Shown piece after piece: positions 12,843-25,237 of a stretch of DNA of 64,000 nt (its first letter is position 1; every line of letters starts with the position of its first letter). The stretch is from Thelephora terrestris (lineage: Eukaryota; Basidiomycota; Agaricomycetes; Thelephorales; Thelephoraceae). A program made the position numbers and the translations under genes. The notes under the pieces are model-generated. The model did not search any database. It was not told the DNA's origin and saw nothing but the letters and a program-made list of their open reading frames with translations. The stretch covers positions 682,001-746,000 of the forward strand of contig WIUZ02000005.1 of the NCBI GenBank assembly GCA_015956445.1, read 5' to 3'.

Positions 12843-15213
12843 TCATTGCTCGTAGTTCCCGCTCGACGAAAGAGCAGAGAGCCAGATTCTCGTCTTGAAC
12901 ACCCTGAAAAAAAAATAAGCTCGGTAAGGCCACGGTCCAAACCATACCGGCCAGAACCATACCTAAACAGTTCCCGGACGAGCTCGCGGAAATCAATCCG
13001 TTTGTCCGCAATAAAGTAAAACGTCAATTTACGTCGGTCCCTGCGGTCTCTGTGAGCAACCTGAGCTTAAATCATCCCAAGTTCACTACTTGCCACTGGA
13101 ACTCGGCGTCGATGACTTCCATCGGAAGCTTCTTCTGCCTCGCCTTCGTCCTGCACAGGTCCAACGCACGTTCCTCGTCTGCAGATTTGGCAGCAAGCAA
13201 TCTACAAACGAACCTGCCGTCAACGAGCCGACCGAGCCACGAAAACCACACCGCTCACTGGATATCTTGGCTCCTCGCTCTACCGAAAATCCTCTTGGGG
13301 TTGATATCCTTTTTCGACCCTCCAGATCCCCCACCGGGGCTACCATTTTCTTCCCCACCGCCATACCTCGCAGCTTGCGCTTTCTGGAACGCCTCCACCT
13401 CTCTCAACGTGATCGTGTCGTTCACGACCTTGCCCAAATCTTTCCCCCGATCCGCCTCGACGATCACTAGATCCCCCACTCGGATCTCGTTCGTCAATTC
13501 TGCGCTGTAAAACAGATCCGTCCTTCCCGCCTTGAACTCTACGATGTACAGGTGCCAATGAGACGGTACCGCATGCAGCGGTACACCCTTCCCGAGGTCC
13601 GTCACTCCAGAGCTCGCACCATGTCCGCCCTCCATCCCCGCCGTCGGTGGGCGTTGCTGGACAGGTGTCGTAGACGACGGAGGGAACCCCCGGGTGCTCG
13701 TCGGCGATATCGGAGAGGGCGTCGAGATCGTCGTTTGCTGATTCAACTGAGCACGCGCCAACGCCTGCGGGAGGCCCGCATCGGATTTACGTGCATGAGG
13801 CTGGTGCAGACCGCTCGAATATCTCGTTTGCGTTTGTTGTTGCCCGCTCGAGCCGAACCCTTCGCCGAAATGGTCGTCCGCCTCACGTTCCACTTTCGCC
13901 CTCAACGGACTAGATCCCGCGGGCAGAATGTTGTTGTCCACCGGTGATCCGATACCGTGACGCAAGGCCGCGTTGTTCATGTTGAGCTGCTGGTACGCGA
14001 TACGGTCCGTGGCCGGCGCGCGGGAGATTGGAGCGTGAACCGGGAGTGAGGAAGGTTGGCTCGTCGTCCCTCTCGAGAGGCTGCCGTTCAGGTGGTCGTT
14101 TCCGAGGCTCAACGAACCGAGGTCACTCGCGAGATCGTCGTCTGTCAGCAACAGGCCAGAACCACCGTACGATTGACCGAAGCTACCATGCGACGGCTCA
14201 TCCAGGTCGTTCCCTGGCGCGTTGAACCCGATGATGGTCGGACGTCGGCCTTGGACCACGCTGACGCTATGCCTTCGACTGGTAGTCCCGCTACCTCCAC
14301 CATGCTCGTCCTTGGGATGGTTCATCCCCGCCCAAATCTCGCGAAACGCAGAACTGTCTTCCAACAAGATCTGACTGACGTCTCTCACGAACGGACTGAC
14401 GTTTGAGATATCCGTCGGACGGTACCCGTTCGAGGCCATCGTAGTGGACTGAGAGGAGTTGTAAATGTTCTGGGGCGATCTTGCGACACCGTACGAGCCG
14501 TACCGACCGGTTCCCGGAGCTTGCAACTCGTTATACCTGTTATTCGGGATCGAAAGCGGGTTGGAATATGAGTCCATCGGCCAATTTGGCGTCAACGTGG
14601 GTCTGGAATAACCGCTACCGATGGCTCCCGGCCGGGTCGTCGCCACCGACTGTGATCTACTCCTGGTGGGATCCTGCGCATACGTCCGACCCCTCGAAGA
14701 CAAAAACCGGTCGTCGTACGAGTCTTGAAACTCTGTGAGAGCGTCCGTCTCGTCGTCTTCAAAGGTGGATGGGAAGGTCCGGGTCTCTCGCATCGCAGAA
14801 GCAAAGTGTAGTTGAGGGTTGGGATTTCCGGCGGAAAACGATGCGCTTCGGGTGGGAACGCTTTGGGGGAGTCCTCCCAAGGTGTGGATGGAGGAGGAAG
14901 ACGAAGGTGGTCGTTGAGATTGAGGTGCGTTTAACCAGGAAGATCCGGCCCCTCCGCCTCCCCCGCCACCGCCCGATCCCTGAAAAGCACCTCGGGCAGA
15001 AAGGAAATCGCTGACTCCGTGAGGGGGTTGAGAGGCGGCACGTTCCCGTAATGATCCAGGGGTGTCCGATCCCGAGTGTGTTGATGAGAATCGGTTCTGG
15101 CGGTCGGTGTCGTCAGATATACGTTGGTGGTGGTGATGACCCGTCTGCTGCGCCATCCTCGAAGGCGACGGTGCGCCCAAGTGTCGTAACTGGTCGAGAG
15201 TTTGAGTAGCCAC
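12843..15213 (-). CDS. PSP1-domain protein
   Basis: Protein of 733 aa carrying the PSP1 C-terminal domain, named after yeast Psp1, a suppressor of DNA polymerase alpha mutations. Minus-strand exons: 15213-13259, 13201-13094, 13040-12963, 12903-12843. The first ~540 residues are low-complexity (Ser, Gly, Gln, Arg). The domain spans the rest: WHLYIVEFKAGRTDLFY, VGDLVIVEADRGKDLGKVV, ARALDLCR-like helix, LPMEVIDAEFQWDRRKLTF, YFIADKRIDFRELVRELF and the end VFKTRIWLSAL. The end is visible only after splicing; intron 13093-13041 opens with GCAAGT, a textbook GC donor. The biochemical role is unknown. In yeast the family is linked to cytoplasmic mRNA granules, so a role in RNA metabolism is possible but not shown here. 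Confidence 0.9.
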
Positions 15214-15764
15214 CTTTGCGGTCTATTTTTTTCCTTTCTCTTCGGTAGATACAGTCGGCCCGGGAAAAAAAGAAAAATCCACCACACGCGGGAAGGTCTC
15301 AATCTAATCGCGGGCCCCTCAGCCAACAAAACGGTTTGGAGGAAACCTGTTACCCACCAAAGACGGTCTGAACTCGCGATTTTTTGAGAAGGAGGTCGTG
15401 AAAAGTCGTGAACGGGGATGGGGAGGAGTTGAATCTATGATCCGAAACTGGGACGACGCGGTCGGGATTGTGTGTCCGTCGCGAATTAGGCCTGAAAATC
15501 TAGGGGGAGGATAGTACAGTTTAGGGAGCCACAGACTGGTTAGAAGGAGGAGAGGAAGGAAAGTCTATGGGGAGCGAGAGTAAAACCCGGAAGGAATAAA
15601 AATCGCCCTTTGGCGGTCAGCGGATGTAGTCTAGAAGGGGGTCACAGGGTCATGCGAAGTTACCCCACAGCCAGAGTCAAGCACCCCGCATCAGCCATCA
15701 AGACCACTCAGGAACATCCCCGCGCCTGCTCGCGAACAAGTGCCAACAAACGATGACGAACTGC
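15214..15764. other. Intergenic region, PSP1 / RGP1
   Basis: 551 bases with the PSP1 upstream region and the 3' flank of RGP1. No coding exon or repeat was recognised. Confidence 0.5.
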
Positions 15765-18700
15765 TCATACATTAAACACTACATCCGACGCTTTGAACGC
15801 TGTGTTCCCTGGCCAGACCTTTATCGGCACCTCACACTCGACTGTCTCAACCTTCACGGCGGACCATTCCTCATCTGCTTCACGCTCATCCCCTTCGTCT
15901 AGCTCATCTTCTTCGAAATACCGCTCCGACCCAGTACCCGTAAATGGAGAAGCCAAATAACTCGTCCATGATCGCAGTCCGCTCGGTGAACTGACAGCGG
16001 TGGCGTCATTGATCTGTTCCAACGGTGCAATCGAAGGGGCGCCTCTCCAGGAAATTCCCCATTCCCCGCTTGGTCCGTCACGTACGAGTGTTTTCAGCTC
16101 TCTCCGGCTCTGGTCTGAAGCGACAGCTACCAATAAATATAATCTCACTTTCCACTCCAATCCCCCGGGCCCCACAGGTATCGGTGGTTCCAGGTACCCT
16201 GGCTCACCCTGTACTTCGATTTGGAACGCGGGACTCGCGTCTGGAGGAATATCCAGCGCAAACGTCGCCCTAAGCGTCGACGACACAAGGGAAGAATGAT
16301 GCTCAGCGTGTGTCCTACGTAGCGGTCGTGTATTCGAATGGCTTGCCAATGACACCGGGAGCGTCTCGTGACTCTCCAACTTCGCTGATAACTGCAACAG
16401 GCAATGGCGATCATAAGTCAAACCCCCAGATGGGATATACAGCATCAAACCTTCAAGACCCGTGATCGACCCACACGCTCGTTCACGTCAACGATACATA
16501 TTACCGTCTCGCCGAGCCGATAAGCTGATTTGGTAAAGGTCAGAACCGCGACTTTCACTCCATCCTTGTTCACGTCAAATGACACTATCGTCCGTCAGTC
16601 TCTCACCCAAAACAGATGTCACCACCCGGCTTACACTTTCTGGGATTCCGCGTTAAAATCTCCACGGCTTCTCTGCATCCCGTTAGACCCCCAGCTTCTC
16701 GTTCCCTCGCTGCGTCAACGTCGAGATCGTCCCTATCTGGGCTCGGTGATGTAGTCAACAGAAATCTAGCGTATTCTCGAACAGAGCTCATCGATCCTTC
16801 TATTTTCGAAGCTTGGATGAGGTAAGTGTGGTCCTGTGCTTCCGCGAATTTGTGTCTCACATGAGAGAGGTTTCGGTTGGAATGGATTCATCGGTGCGCG
16901 CGGACCCTCGACGATCGCCGGTTTTGCCATCTGGTGTATGGATCTAGCGCATTGAACAGGCCACAGCAGATCATACGGTGACGGTGGGTCCATCACTGAG
17001 CGGAAAAATCGCATCAGTCGCAAAGAAACGCACATGCGGTCGCTGCTAACCATTGACGTGGTTGTAAACACGCACGGGTATCTTCATAACGCGGCTGTGA
17101 TTGGCTGAACTGTTTCCCGGCGAGGCACCAGCCCGACAAACGCCAATGGCAAACTCATAGGAAAACCTAAAAGTCCGACCCTTGAATGTAGGAGGCAAGT
17201 TTTTCGGGAGAGACAGACTATATGTGTCTGGTAGTTTGTGTGAGGAAGGTACCATGAGCGATTCAAAAGGGCTTAACGTACAACTGCGAGATTCACCCGG
17301 GCTTAGACTAATATCTACGGCCAATAGTGTTGGTTGAACCTGGTACGTCGGCAAGGGAACTTCCGGATCGTAGAGTTCCTCCGAAGGGGTCCTCTGTAAT
17401 CCAAGTCCACCGTTAAAGCCCGTCGTCATCGATGACGTACTTAATGTAGGCGCTGAACGAGATGCTGGGAGTGAGAACGAAGACGACGGCCGGTGGGAAG
17501 GAGCCCATTGCTGTGATACAGAGGAAGTCATTGCCGGTGCGGCGCTTAGCGAACCCAGCAACGAAGTGGGAGCGGACAGGAGAGAGAAGAGTCCCGATGA
17601 AAAGGAGGATGTCCTCGTGTGAGACCGAGTGCGTGTAACCGGTGTCATTCTCCTCTTAGATGGGTCCATCATTGCAGCAATGTCCATACTGCCACCCCCG
17701 ATGATCGATCGTTTGAGTAAACTCGATCTCAAAGAGTTCAGCGCATTTTCTTGTAAGGGATCCGCCGTGCCAGCCACCGGGGTGATGGCCAAACTCCCAA
17801 TGAATTGGACGTAAGAGTACAGGATTATCTCCCTGTCGTTTTGTGGTGCATTGTTTGTCGCAGCAGAGGCCGTCTTCGGCACAGGGAAGAGTTGAGGATC
17901 TCGCACTGGAGGTGGCGGTCCGCGTCCAAGACCATCTGAGGTGCTGGACCGCAGTGGCACACGGCGAGGCAGATGGTCACCAGCCCGTAGATCTGCCTGG
18001 CGTTCTTGCAGGCCAAAACCAGGCACCGTGCCGCTAACCGGAGGTGCAGAAGTGGGCCACGGGGTAGGTGGACCCGACCCAGGAGAACTTTCGGATATAG
18101 GGTCGAGCGAAAGGGAGAAGGAGAGGTTGGAAGGGGTGGCGGGAACGGAGATGTCATGTGGGGGCGGCAATTGGCCATCAATCACTGACTGTTTGCGAGC
18201 ATGGGGGTGTTTTGAGGAAATAGGAAGCGATGCGGATCTTGCGAGGGGCGACGAGATGCGTGGGGATGTTGGAGCTGTAAGGATGAGTCTGCTGTCCGTA
18301 TCCAAAAATCAACAGAACAGAACGTACCAGTCGTAACGCCAAGTGCTCTTTGCACATGTACCGGGGTTTTGGACGACGACGACGATGATTCTGGTTGAGG
18401 AGAGACTTCGCCATCTCCCTTGAACGTTATATCCAACGAAAGCGACCTGTTCGGGTTTCTCGTCCTCCTCGAATTTGAGTCCGACCTCCCGATAAGGCCC
18501 TTCCGCTCAATAACACCGCTCTCACCCGGCTTCCTCGTAAGGATGACAGGTAACACCGTCCGAGGCGATCGAGGGGACGTGGGTGGCTGAGCTAGGGGAA
18601 CAGCGCTGATCGAATGTGCGCTCCTTTTGTGCGACCGGGTGATGGCTCGAGAGGAAGCCTCTTGGGCGGTGTTCGTGTTCGTGAATGATATTGTGATTGA

Positions 18701-18778
18701 CATCGTTTCGCCGGCGAAACACGAGGATTGGGAGGGAGTGACCACCACTCGGATCGGAGAGTCTGCGTCATGGGACAT
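15765..18778 (-). CDS. RGP1: Rgp1, subunit of the Ric1-Rgp1 GEF
   Basis: Large Rgp1-family protein of 915 aa. With Ric1 it is known to activate the Golgi GTPase Ypt6/Rab6 and so supports endosome-to-Golgi traffic. Minus-strand exons: 18778-18328, 18274-17051, 16995-16861, 16811-16635, 16584-16451, 16391-15765. Conserved pieces are IRVVVTPSQSSCFAGETMS at the N-terminus, EIILYSYVQFIGSL, FKGRTFRFSYEFAIGV, SPYDLLWPVQ, LTFTKSAYRLGETV, VGRSRVLK/LSAKLESHETLP, HAEHHSSLVSSTLRATF, GLEWKVRLYLLVAV, and an acidic tail before CEVPIKVWPGN. Long Ser/Pro-rich inserts lie between the blocks. The intron at 16450-16392 is secured by the conserved join VLK-LSAKLE. The Ric1 partner is not in the window. Confidence 0.9.
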
Positions 18779-19066
18779 CGTGGATTACAATTCAACGCGC
18801 CTGAATATCTGCGGAGTATGAAGAATGTGTGCAGGTGCACGCTATCGGGATAGTGTAGAAAGACAGAGGCTCAGAAGGGCGGAAGATAACCGAAGCGAAT
18901 CGGTCCGTGGAAAGTCCGTGGGGTGAAGGTGGGCTACTGCTTGGGTCGATCACCAGAAAAGAGTGGGGAGTTTGAGCGCCTCGCCGCGCTAGTTTCCAAT
19001 TCACGACCGGGGTTCCCAGCTTCATGGTATAATAGATTTCGTAACTATAACCGATCCGTAATCCAA

Positions 19067-21262
19067 CTACAGTTTAGCTAACACAGGTAACTCCGGCTGC
19101 CAGTCGACCCGTTCGACCTGGCGAAAGGTCAGCTCGTTTTTGCCTCCGGCACTGGTAGTTACGGGACTCACCATCTCCGGAACCAGATCTCGCACGCTAG
19201 AGGCCCCGAGGAGTCTCATGCCATAAACAATCTCTTGTTCAAGTATCCTTATGATCTTGACGACCCCTGCATCCCCATATGCCTACGGAAAAGTTTGGTC
19301 ATTCAGACAAGGGTGGATCAGATCTCAGACACGCTGAAACCTACACTCTGAGCGTATAAGAATGGCCGACCCATCCCAACAGCGGTTGCGCCAAGGCATA
19401 GCGCCTTCAAAATGTCTACGAAATGGTTTGTTCCACAACGGTGACAGTTCTCAACGGACGGTCCTAACCTGTTCCTCTCCTTGCCCCCCCTTCAACATAC
19501 ACTGTACCGGGTGAGCACATTTCCGGCGCAACGTCCTGATGTGACACCTACCTTCTATCCTCTGGAAAATATCCGGCCGCTGTATCCGTAGCCGGTAGAG
19601 TACTTCGATCGAAGGTAGGGAGCTGTCCAGATGTTAGCGAACTAAAATGCGGCACGGTCGCGCCAACTGCTACGAACTATTCAAGCTGCCGACCTGGGAT
19701 GCACTCCATCAGATGAGAGGAAGGAGGGTCTTTGAAATTGCTTACCACCATGGTTAGATATCAGGATGCCGTCTACCCCAGTTTCAGCTGCCAACACAGC
19801 GTCCTGCACACAATGAGTCGTGAACTTAGCCTTTAATAAAGAGCATCCCCTTACTGCAACGCATTGGATACCTGCAACACAATATTTATAGCGCATTCTC
19901 ATATCCTTAATGAGGTAAAATTTACCTTTAATGACTATAGGCAGCTTGGTGACGCTCCTCAGCCATGGTATCGTCTGTAATTCGGTCAATCTTCCGGATA
20001 AACTTTATCCTACAGAGGCCGACCTTCTCCCAGGTCATATCCACGTCGTTCCCCGCAACGAGTGCTCCCGAAGTGCCCAACGTATGCCCTTCCTCTTCCT
20101 GGGGGCCTTCCACGTAAGGCTGCTGTTTCGTCCCCTCTCTCTCCTGGTCTTCCAGAGCGAATGGGGCCTTGATATCCCTGTCCCGCCTTCCGGCGACAAT
20201 AGCATCCACGGTCAGGAAAATCGCGTTATACCCCAAAGCCTCAACTTCTTGAACTAGCTTTTCAGCTTCAGAATCGTCCCGCTTCTTATAAAGCTGGAAA
20301 AAGAGCGGTTGAGTCGGGGACACTCGCGCCGCATAAATCTCAGAAGCAGAGAACGAGGCGTTCGTCGAAACCATCTGTATAACACCCGTCCGTCCTGCTC
20401 CCCTGGTGATGTTCGTCTCGCCGAGCGGGTGCCCAAGTTTCGCGAGGGCCGCGGACGAGACGAATATCGGTAGTGAGGACCTGCATCCAAGGATCTTCGT
20501 GGCTGGGCTACATTGTGAGACAGTCCTGAGGACGCGGGGATGGAAAAAGAACCGAGAGAACGCTCTAACGTTCTCCGTGTGCGCTAAAACTCGGTCAGGA
20601 AGGCTCGATTTGAAAAACCTCGAGCAATCACTCACTAATCTGGTCGTCGGCCGCGGAGGAATAGTACGCGTTGGCTTTGTACGACAAAACGTCTCTTGCA
20701 ACGTCCTCATCATGCCATGTCATTCATCCCGCGGGTGAACCGACAATTCCCGAAGCGCACCTCCATATCCTGCAGAGTCAGGATCCTACCCAGCGGCAAT
20801 TTGCTCGCCTTGGCCCGCTCCATCCGTAGTTCGTCCTTGGTTTGCTTGCGGTTGGTATCTGACTGCTGTAACTCTCGGATTGCATTCGCGTCCACAAATC
20901 CTAGATGTTTCTCTTTCGGAAGACTCTTCTCAAGGGCGTCCTCGGGGTGTATAGGCTTGTAGGCGGCGGTGGCATCCCTCCCGGCGTACTTTAAAATGAT
21001 CTGCTCGCCGCCTGGATGCAACTGTAAGGCAACGGTCAGCAATTTCACACGGAGAAGGTGAGAAGGATCGTCCCCGTACAGATAAAAACTCCGTGACGTC
21101 GTAGACTTTGTTGTCTATGATGACCCAGCAATCGCTGCCATGCGTTCCAAGGCATCAGTTATCTCATTCGAAAGCTGATCGCCAAAAAGGGATGTCGGAC
21201 CAGCACACCGACCTTGCTGCATTGTGCTTCGCGATCTCATTCAAAGACCACGCCTTGGCCAT
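19067..21262 (-). CDS. CYB2: Flavocytochrome b2-like L-lactate dehydrogenase, copy 1
   Basis: 490-aa fusion of a cytochrome b5-like heme domain and an FMN-dependent alpha-hydroxyacid dehydrogenase; the family oxidises L-lactate to pyruvate. Fourteen minus-strand exons: 21262-21213, 21134-21080, 21021-20761, 20705-20636, 20583-20024, 19974-19926, 19871-19855, 19803-19746, 19693-19678, 19622-19552, 19501-19469, 19415-19345, 19282-19172, 19117-19067. Heme ligands are expected in [14 protein letters not shown] and YKPIHPEDA. The dehydrogenase shows [35 protein letters not shown] and the catalytic-base motif SNHGGRQLEY. The usual FMN-phosphate motif DGGVRRG reads EGGARRG. There is no mitochondrial presequence ahead of [10 protein letters not shown], so cytosolic location is possible. 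It lies 304 bases downstream of its paralogue. Confidence 0.9.
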
Positions 21263-21566
21263 GCCGGAAGTTCACGGAGGAGGATTATGCGCACGTGTGA
21301 AACACAGTAACATTCATGTCGTCGACGGGTGGTGAAGCGGGCGCGCGGACTCCGGGGAATGTCCGAGACTCCGAGTGCCTCACCGGCACCTCGATCAGGC
21401 CCGCTGGGCCGGAGGATCGGGATCCGAGATTTCATGATAAAATTTCAAGTGCAGGCCCCAGATATCATACTCAGCTCATCCAATGAACGGGCCGTAGTTA
21501 ATATTTTCAAGATTACAATACAATGATATATGCCCGGCCCAGCGTACACCAGCGGGCATCGCCCTT
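21263..21566. promoter_or_regulatory. Spacer between tandem cytochrome b2 genes
   Basis: 304 bases that must carry the terminator of the upstream copy and the promoter of the downstream copy. No clear motif was seen. Confidence 0.4.
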
Positions 21567-23737
21567 TTACAACTTGGCCAAAGCAGGCAAGATTGGCTGC
21601 CAGTCAACTCTCTCGACCTGGAAAATTACAGTTGGTGATGTGGTATAGGTGGCAAGGCATAGATAACCCACCAGTTCTGGAACGAGATCGTTTATGGTTG
21701 CTGCGCCAAGCAATCGCATACCATGACCTACTTCGCGCTCCAAGATCTTGATTATCTTCACCACCCCGGAGTCTCCGTAGGCCTAAAGGAGGAACGCAGA
21801 AGATCAACACACGCGTGGAGCAGAGATAAGCAGACAAACACTCTGGGCGTATAGGAAGGGGCGGCCGAGCCCAACAGCCTTCGCACCGAGACAAAGCGCT
21901 TTGAGAATATCTGCGGAAAGTCACATGAGGGAGGAATGACGAATCCAGCGAGGAAGATCAAACCTGTGCCTCTCCTCACGCCCCCGTCAATGTAAACTGT
22001 ACGGGGCGTCAACATTCAGGACTGCCAAAAGAGAATGACGGTAATCACCTTCAGTCTTTCGGAACACATCAGGTCGCTGCTGGCGTAACCGGTAAAGCAC
22101 CTCTATAGTTGGCATAGAACTTCGTAATGGTCAGGTTTGATGACTCCCTTTTCGTCAGTCACATAACGTACTAGTCCAATTGGCGTCCTGGGAGGGGGGC
22201 AAGAATGAATGTACTGTCTGTAGTTCGGAAGGGTTTCATACCGCCATGATTTGATATCAGGATGCCGTCCACCCCTGCCTCTGCAGCCAATACAGCATCC
22301 TGCCCAAATTAGGGTCAGAACGAGTCGCGCCTCGCTCGATCGGAACACGAGACTGACTTCCACACTCTGAATTCCTGACGGATAGGGTATCCACATCAAC
22401 GCCAGCGGATATGGGACATGCGTAGTGCGCTCACCCTTGATCACGATCGGCAACTTGGTCACTCTCCGCAACCAGGGGATCGTCTGACCCGATCCGGTTC
22501 AGTGGGTGTTGCAAGTGACAGAAATGGGAACGCACCTTCTCCCAAGTCATATCGGCATCGTTTCCTGCGGTAAGTCCACCAGCGGTACCAAGAACGCTGG
22601 CAGCTGCCTCGTCCTGTGGATACTCGACCATTGGTCGGAGTTGATCTTCGAGTTCTCGTTCCTGATCTTCTAGAACCCATGGGGCCTTGAGATCACGTTC
22701 CCGGTTCCCAGCAGCCACCGCATCGACGGTCAAGAAGATTGCGGAGTAGCCGAGAGCCTCGACCTCTCGAACGAGTTTGAGCGCCAAAGCATCTTTCGTA
22801 TGCTTGTATAGTTGGAAGAACAGGGCCTGATCGGGTGACACGCGAGCAGCGGCGATCTCCGCAGGTGAAAAGGATGAATTTGAAGAGACCATCTGGATGA
22901 TGTTGCATCTTCCTGCCCCTTTTGTGATGTTCGCTTCACCGAGTGGATGTCCCAACTTCGCCAGTGCCGATGCAGAGACAAATATCGGTAAGGAGGATTT
23001 GTATCCGAGAATCGAAGTTGAGGGGTCACAGTGAGATACTGCCCGTAGCACTCGCGGACGGAAAAAGAATCTTGAAAACGCTCTGACGTTCTCGCTGTGG
23101 GCTGAATGTTGGCTGGTCAACGAAAAAATCAAGGGCGGGGCAGATCCACACGCACTGATTAGATCATCGGCCGCGGAAGAGTAGTAGGCGTTTGCTTTAT
23201 ATGATAAAACCGATCTAGCGACATCCTGTAGGGTAACGTTAGGGACGGGCGTCCGGAGTTTATGGCAGACTAACCTCCATATCTTGTAATGTGAGGATGC
23301 GCTTCAAGGGGGGTTTCCTCGTTTGCGCCTCAGCGACGCGAACCTCGTCCTTGGTTTTCTTGCGAAGCGACTCCTGGTTCTGGAGCTGTTGTTTGGCTTC
23401 GAGGTTGACCGGGCCGAGGCATTTGTCTTTCGGTAGGTGCCTCTCTAGAGCGTCAGGGGGGTGTATTGGCTTGTATGCGAGGGTAGCGTCGCGTCCTGCA
23501 TACTTCAAGATGATTTGCTTGCCCCCTGGGTGTTCCTGTGGATTGTGAGATGTGGGCTTGGAAGCACTTGCTGGCCGATTGGGCGCACCGGAAGGAAATC
23601 GGTAACATCATACACCTGGCCTTCAACGATGAGCCAGCAATCACTGGGGCAACAAAGGTTAGACCTAGGAGACAGCTGTGACCAAGCACACACCTCGAAG
23701 AGTTGTGCTGTGAGACGTCGTTCAGTGACCAAGCCAT
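21567..23737 (-). CDS. CYB2: Flavocytochrome b2-like L-lactate dehydrogenase, copy 2
   Basis: Tandem paralogue of the preceding gene, also 490 aa and 14 exons: 23737-23694, 23643-23589, 23535-23275, 23225-23156, 23101-22536, 22483-22435, 22374-22358, 22299-22242, 22187-22172, 22119-22049, 21996-21964, 21910-21840, 21782-21672, 21617-21567. It starts [12 protein letters not shown] with no presequence. The heme domain has [15 protein letters not shown] and [11 protein letters not shown]; the flavin domain has [29 protein letters not shown] and the canonical [10 protein letters not shown]. Twelve of 14 exons have the same length as in copy 1, including 17- and 16-nt exons. All recognisable active-site motifs are intact, so this copy is the better candidate for normal lactate dehydrogenase activity. 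Confidence 0.9.
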
Positions 23738-25237
23738 GTGAGTGACCTTGTGTCTCGTTGCATTCTCGTTCAGACCAGTACGAGTACATATATGTCCGAT
23801 ACCATGGCCGAGACTGCGGCCCTGCCCTAACACCGATACGAGGAAGGACTCTTAATTACGTGGTTTCTGTATACATTGTCTTGACGTACGGTTTAGCACC
23901 GATCGCCGAAGTCCCACGACTCAACCCGCTAGTATGGAACGAGAAGAACATGGGACAGGCGTGTAAAGCCCAGGGCTTCGCTGAAGCTGAGTCGGGACTG
24001 TGAAGTGTGAAGCTGGGACATTTTGCCAAGATGTGGCAGCAACTGAAAACTCAGACACGATCCAGACTGGCAAAGATGGCACCGGATTCGCACGGCTCTC
24101 CTGATTCCGTGGAAGCGATGCTCCGGATCTAAGAGCGGCACGAAAAAAAATTGCACCCCATTTCTTCCTCGTTTGGGCGTAGATCACTATCAGAATCCCA
24201 CATTCCACTCTTGGCGAAAGTCAGCCGAAGGCAGTCAAGCCAAGCAGCGCGCACCGCTTGAAACAGGGAAGGGATTGCCTTCCCCCGGAGCAGCAGGGTC
24301 AATCGGGGCGCGTGCTTGATCCGTGTATCTACGCACTGACCAAAACTCATCGGCTCCTTGTACTGTAGTGGTATAGATGGAATACGACTAGTGCAGCTGT
24401 GGACTCAACGATTAGTGCAGCCGTGGACTCAAAGATACCCATGGTACTTCTGGTAGCCCTCCGGTGTCTTACCCGGATGCCTCTTTCACCATAAATATCG
24501 GCCTCGTCATACCGTAAAGTCGCAAAGACATCTCAGCCAGATCTCTTTCATGTCCACCAGGAGACTTGGGAACGGACGCAGCAGCCCAACCTGGGGCGAC
24601 ATCAATGAAGAATATCGAGAAACCCCAATGAATATTATCACACGGTTTTCGTGATGCCATAGCTCTCTTACTCGTGTTCGTAGGTTCGCACTAGACCCGT
24701 GACCCTCCTCGACAGGCTTTGGTAGATCGATGATCAAATCTCCCCTTGTATGGCCTTGACCATGAACGATGGTGATGACGGAAGCAACACGTACAACCAA
24801 GCCCCGAGATACTTTGTCCTGGGAGGTATTCATCCCTGTGGGTTGCTGGAGAGACCAAGAATGTCCCCACCTAGTACTCCACCCTTAGCGTGGTTCAGCA
24901 ATGACTCTGAGCGGTCGTGGAGGCTGGGGTTTGGTTGTCGATACAGTCGGGTTGCCCCCGTCCGTGCGTTTTCCCGGAAGCCAGAGCAACAGACGCGCCA
25001 CGCAGGCCAGACGCAGTGATCATATAAGGTTTTCTCAACGGCGTAGGGGTCTTTGTCAAAGTTTTACCTTGGTTTTACCGCAGCGCAGCGGGTTGTCGGG
25101 CCCGTGGGAACTTGTCACGTGGTAGCCGCGTGCAAATAGACGCCTGTCGTTGGACCGCCAACCGGGCGGGACAATTGAACACACAACTCTACTGATAACC
25201 GTCACTCAATACCTACACCGTTCTTCGCCCGGCGGCG
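23738..25237. other. Intergenic region with doubtful coding traces
   Basis: 1.5 kb between the cytochrome b2 pair and the SAP-domain gene. A minus-strand open frame at 24469-24660 has coding-like composition (starts MASRKPCDNIHWGF) but no recognised family and no convincing neighbour exon. A 24-bp tandem duplication sits at 24385-24432. Nothing else is supportable. Confidence 0.4.
24385..24432 (+). repeat. 24-bp tandem duplication
   Basis: Copy 1 (24385-24408) and copy 2 (24409-24432) differ at two positions (C/T in ACTAG versus ATTAG, T/C in GCTGT versus GCCGT). No gene overlaps it. Confidence 0.85.

Noticed and set aside
12673-13011. 112-aa minus-strand frame that looks like a small membrane protein
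   Set aside because: It reads through the last intron and exon of the PSP1 gene in the wrong frame; the spliced frame gives the conserved VFKTRIWLSAL end.
13255-15213. Plus-strand open frames (13052-13510, 13552-13947, 14056-14406) inside the PSP1 gene
   Set aside because: They are antisense shadows of a long exon with Ser/Gly/Arg bias.
19067-23737. Assembly duplication as the cause of the two cytochrome b2 genes
   Set aside because: Introns, spacers and many residues differ, so the copies are genuine diverged paralogues.
24469-24833. Small minus-strand gene
   Set aside because: Composition is coding-like but there is no recognised domain, no clear start exon and no supporting splice pattern.
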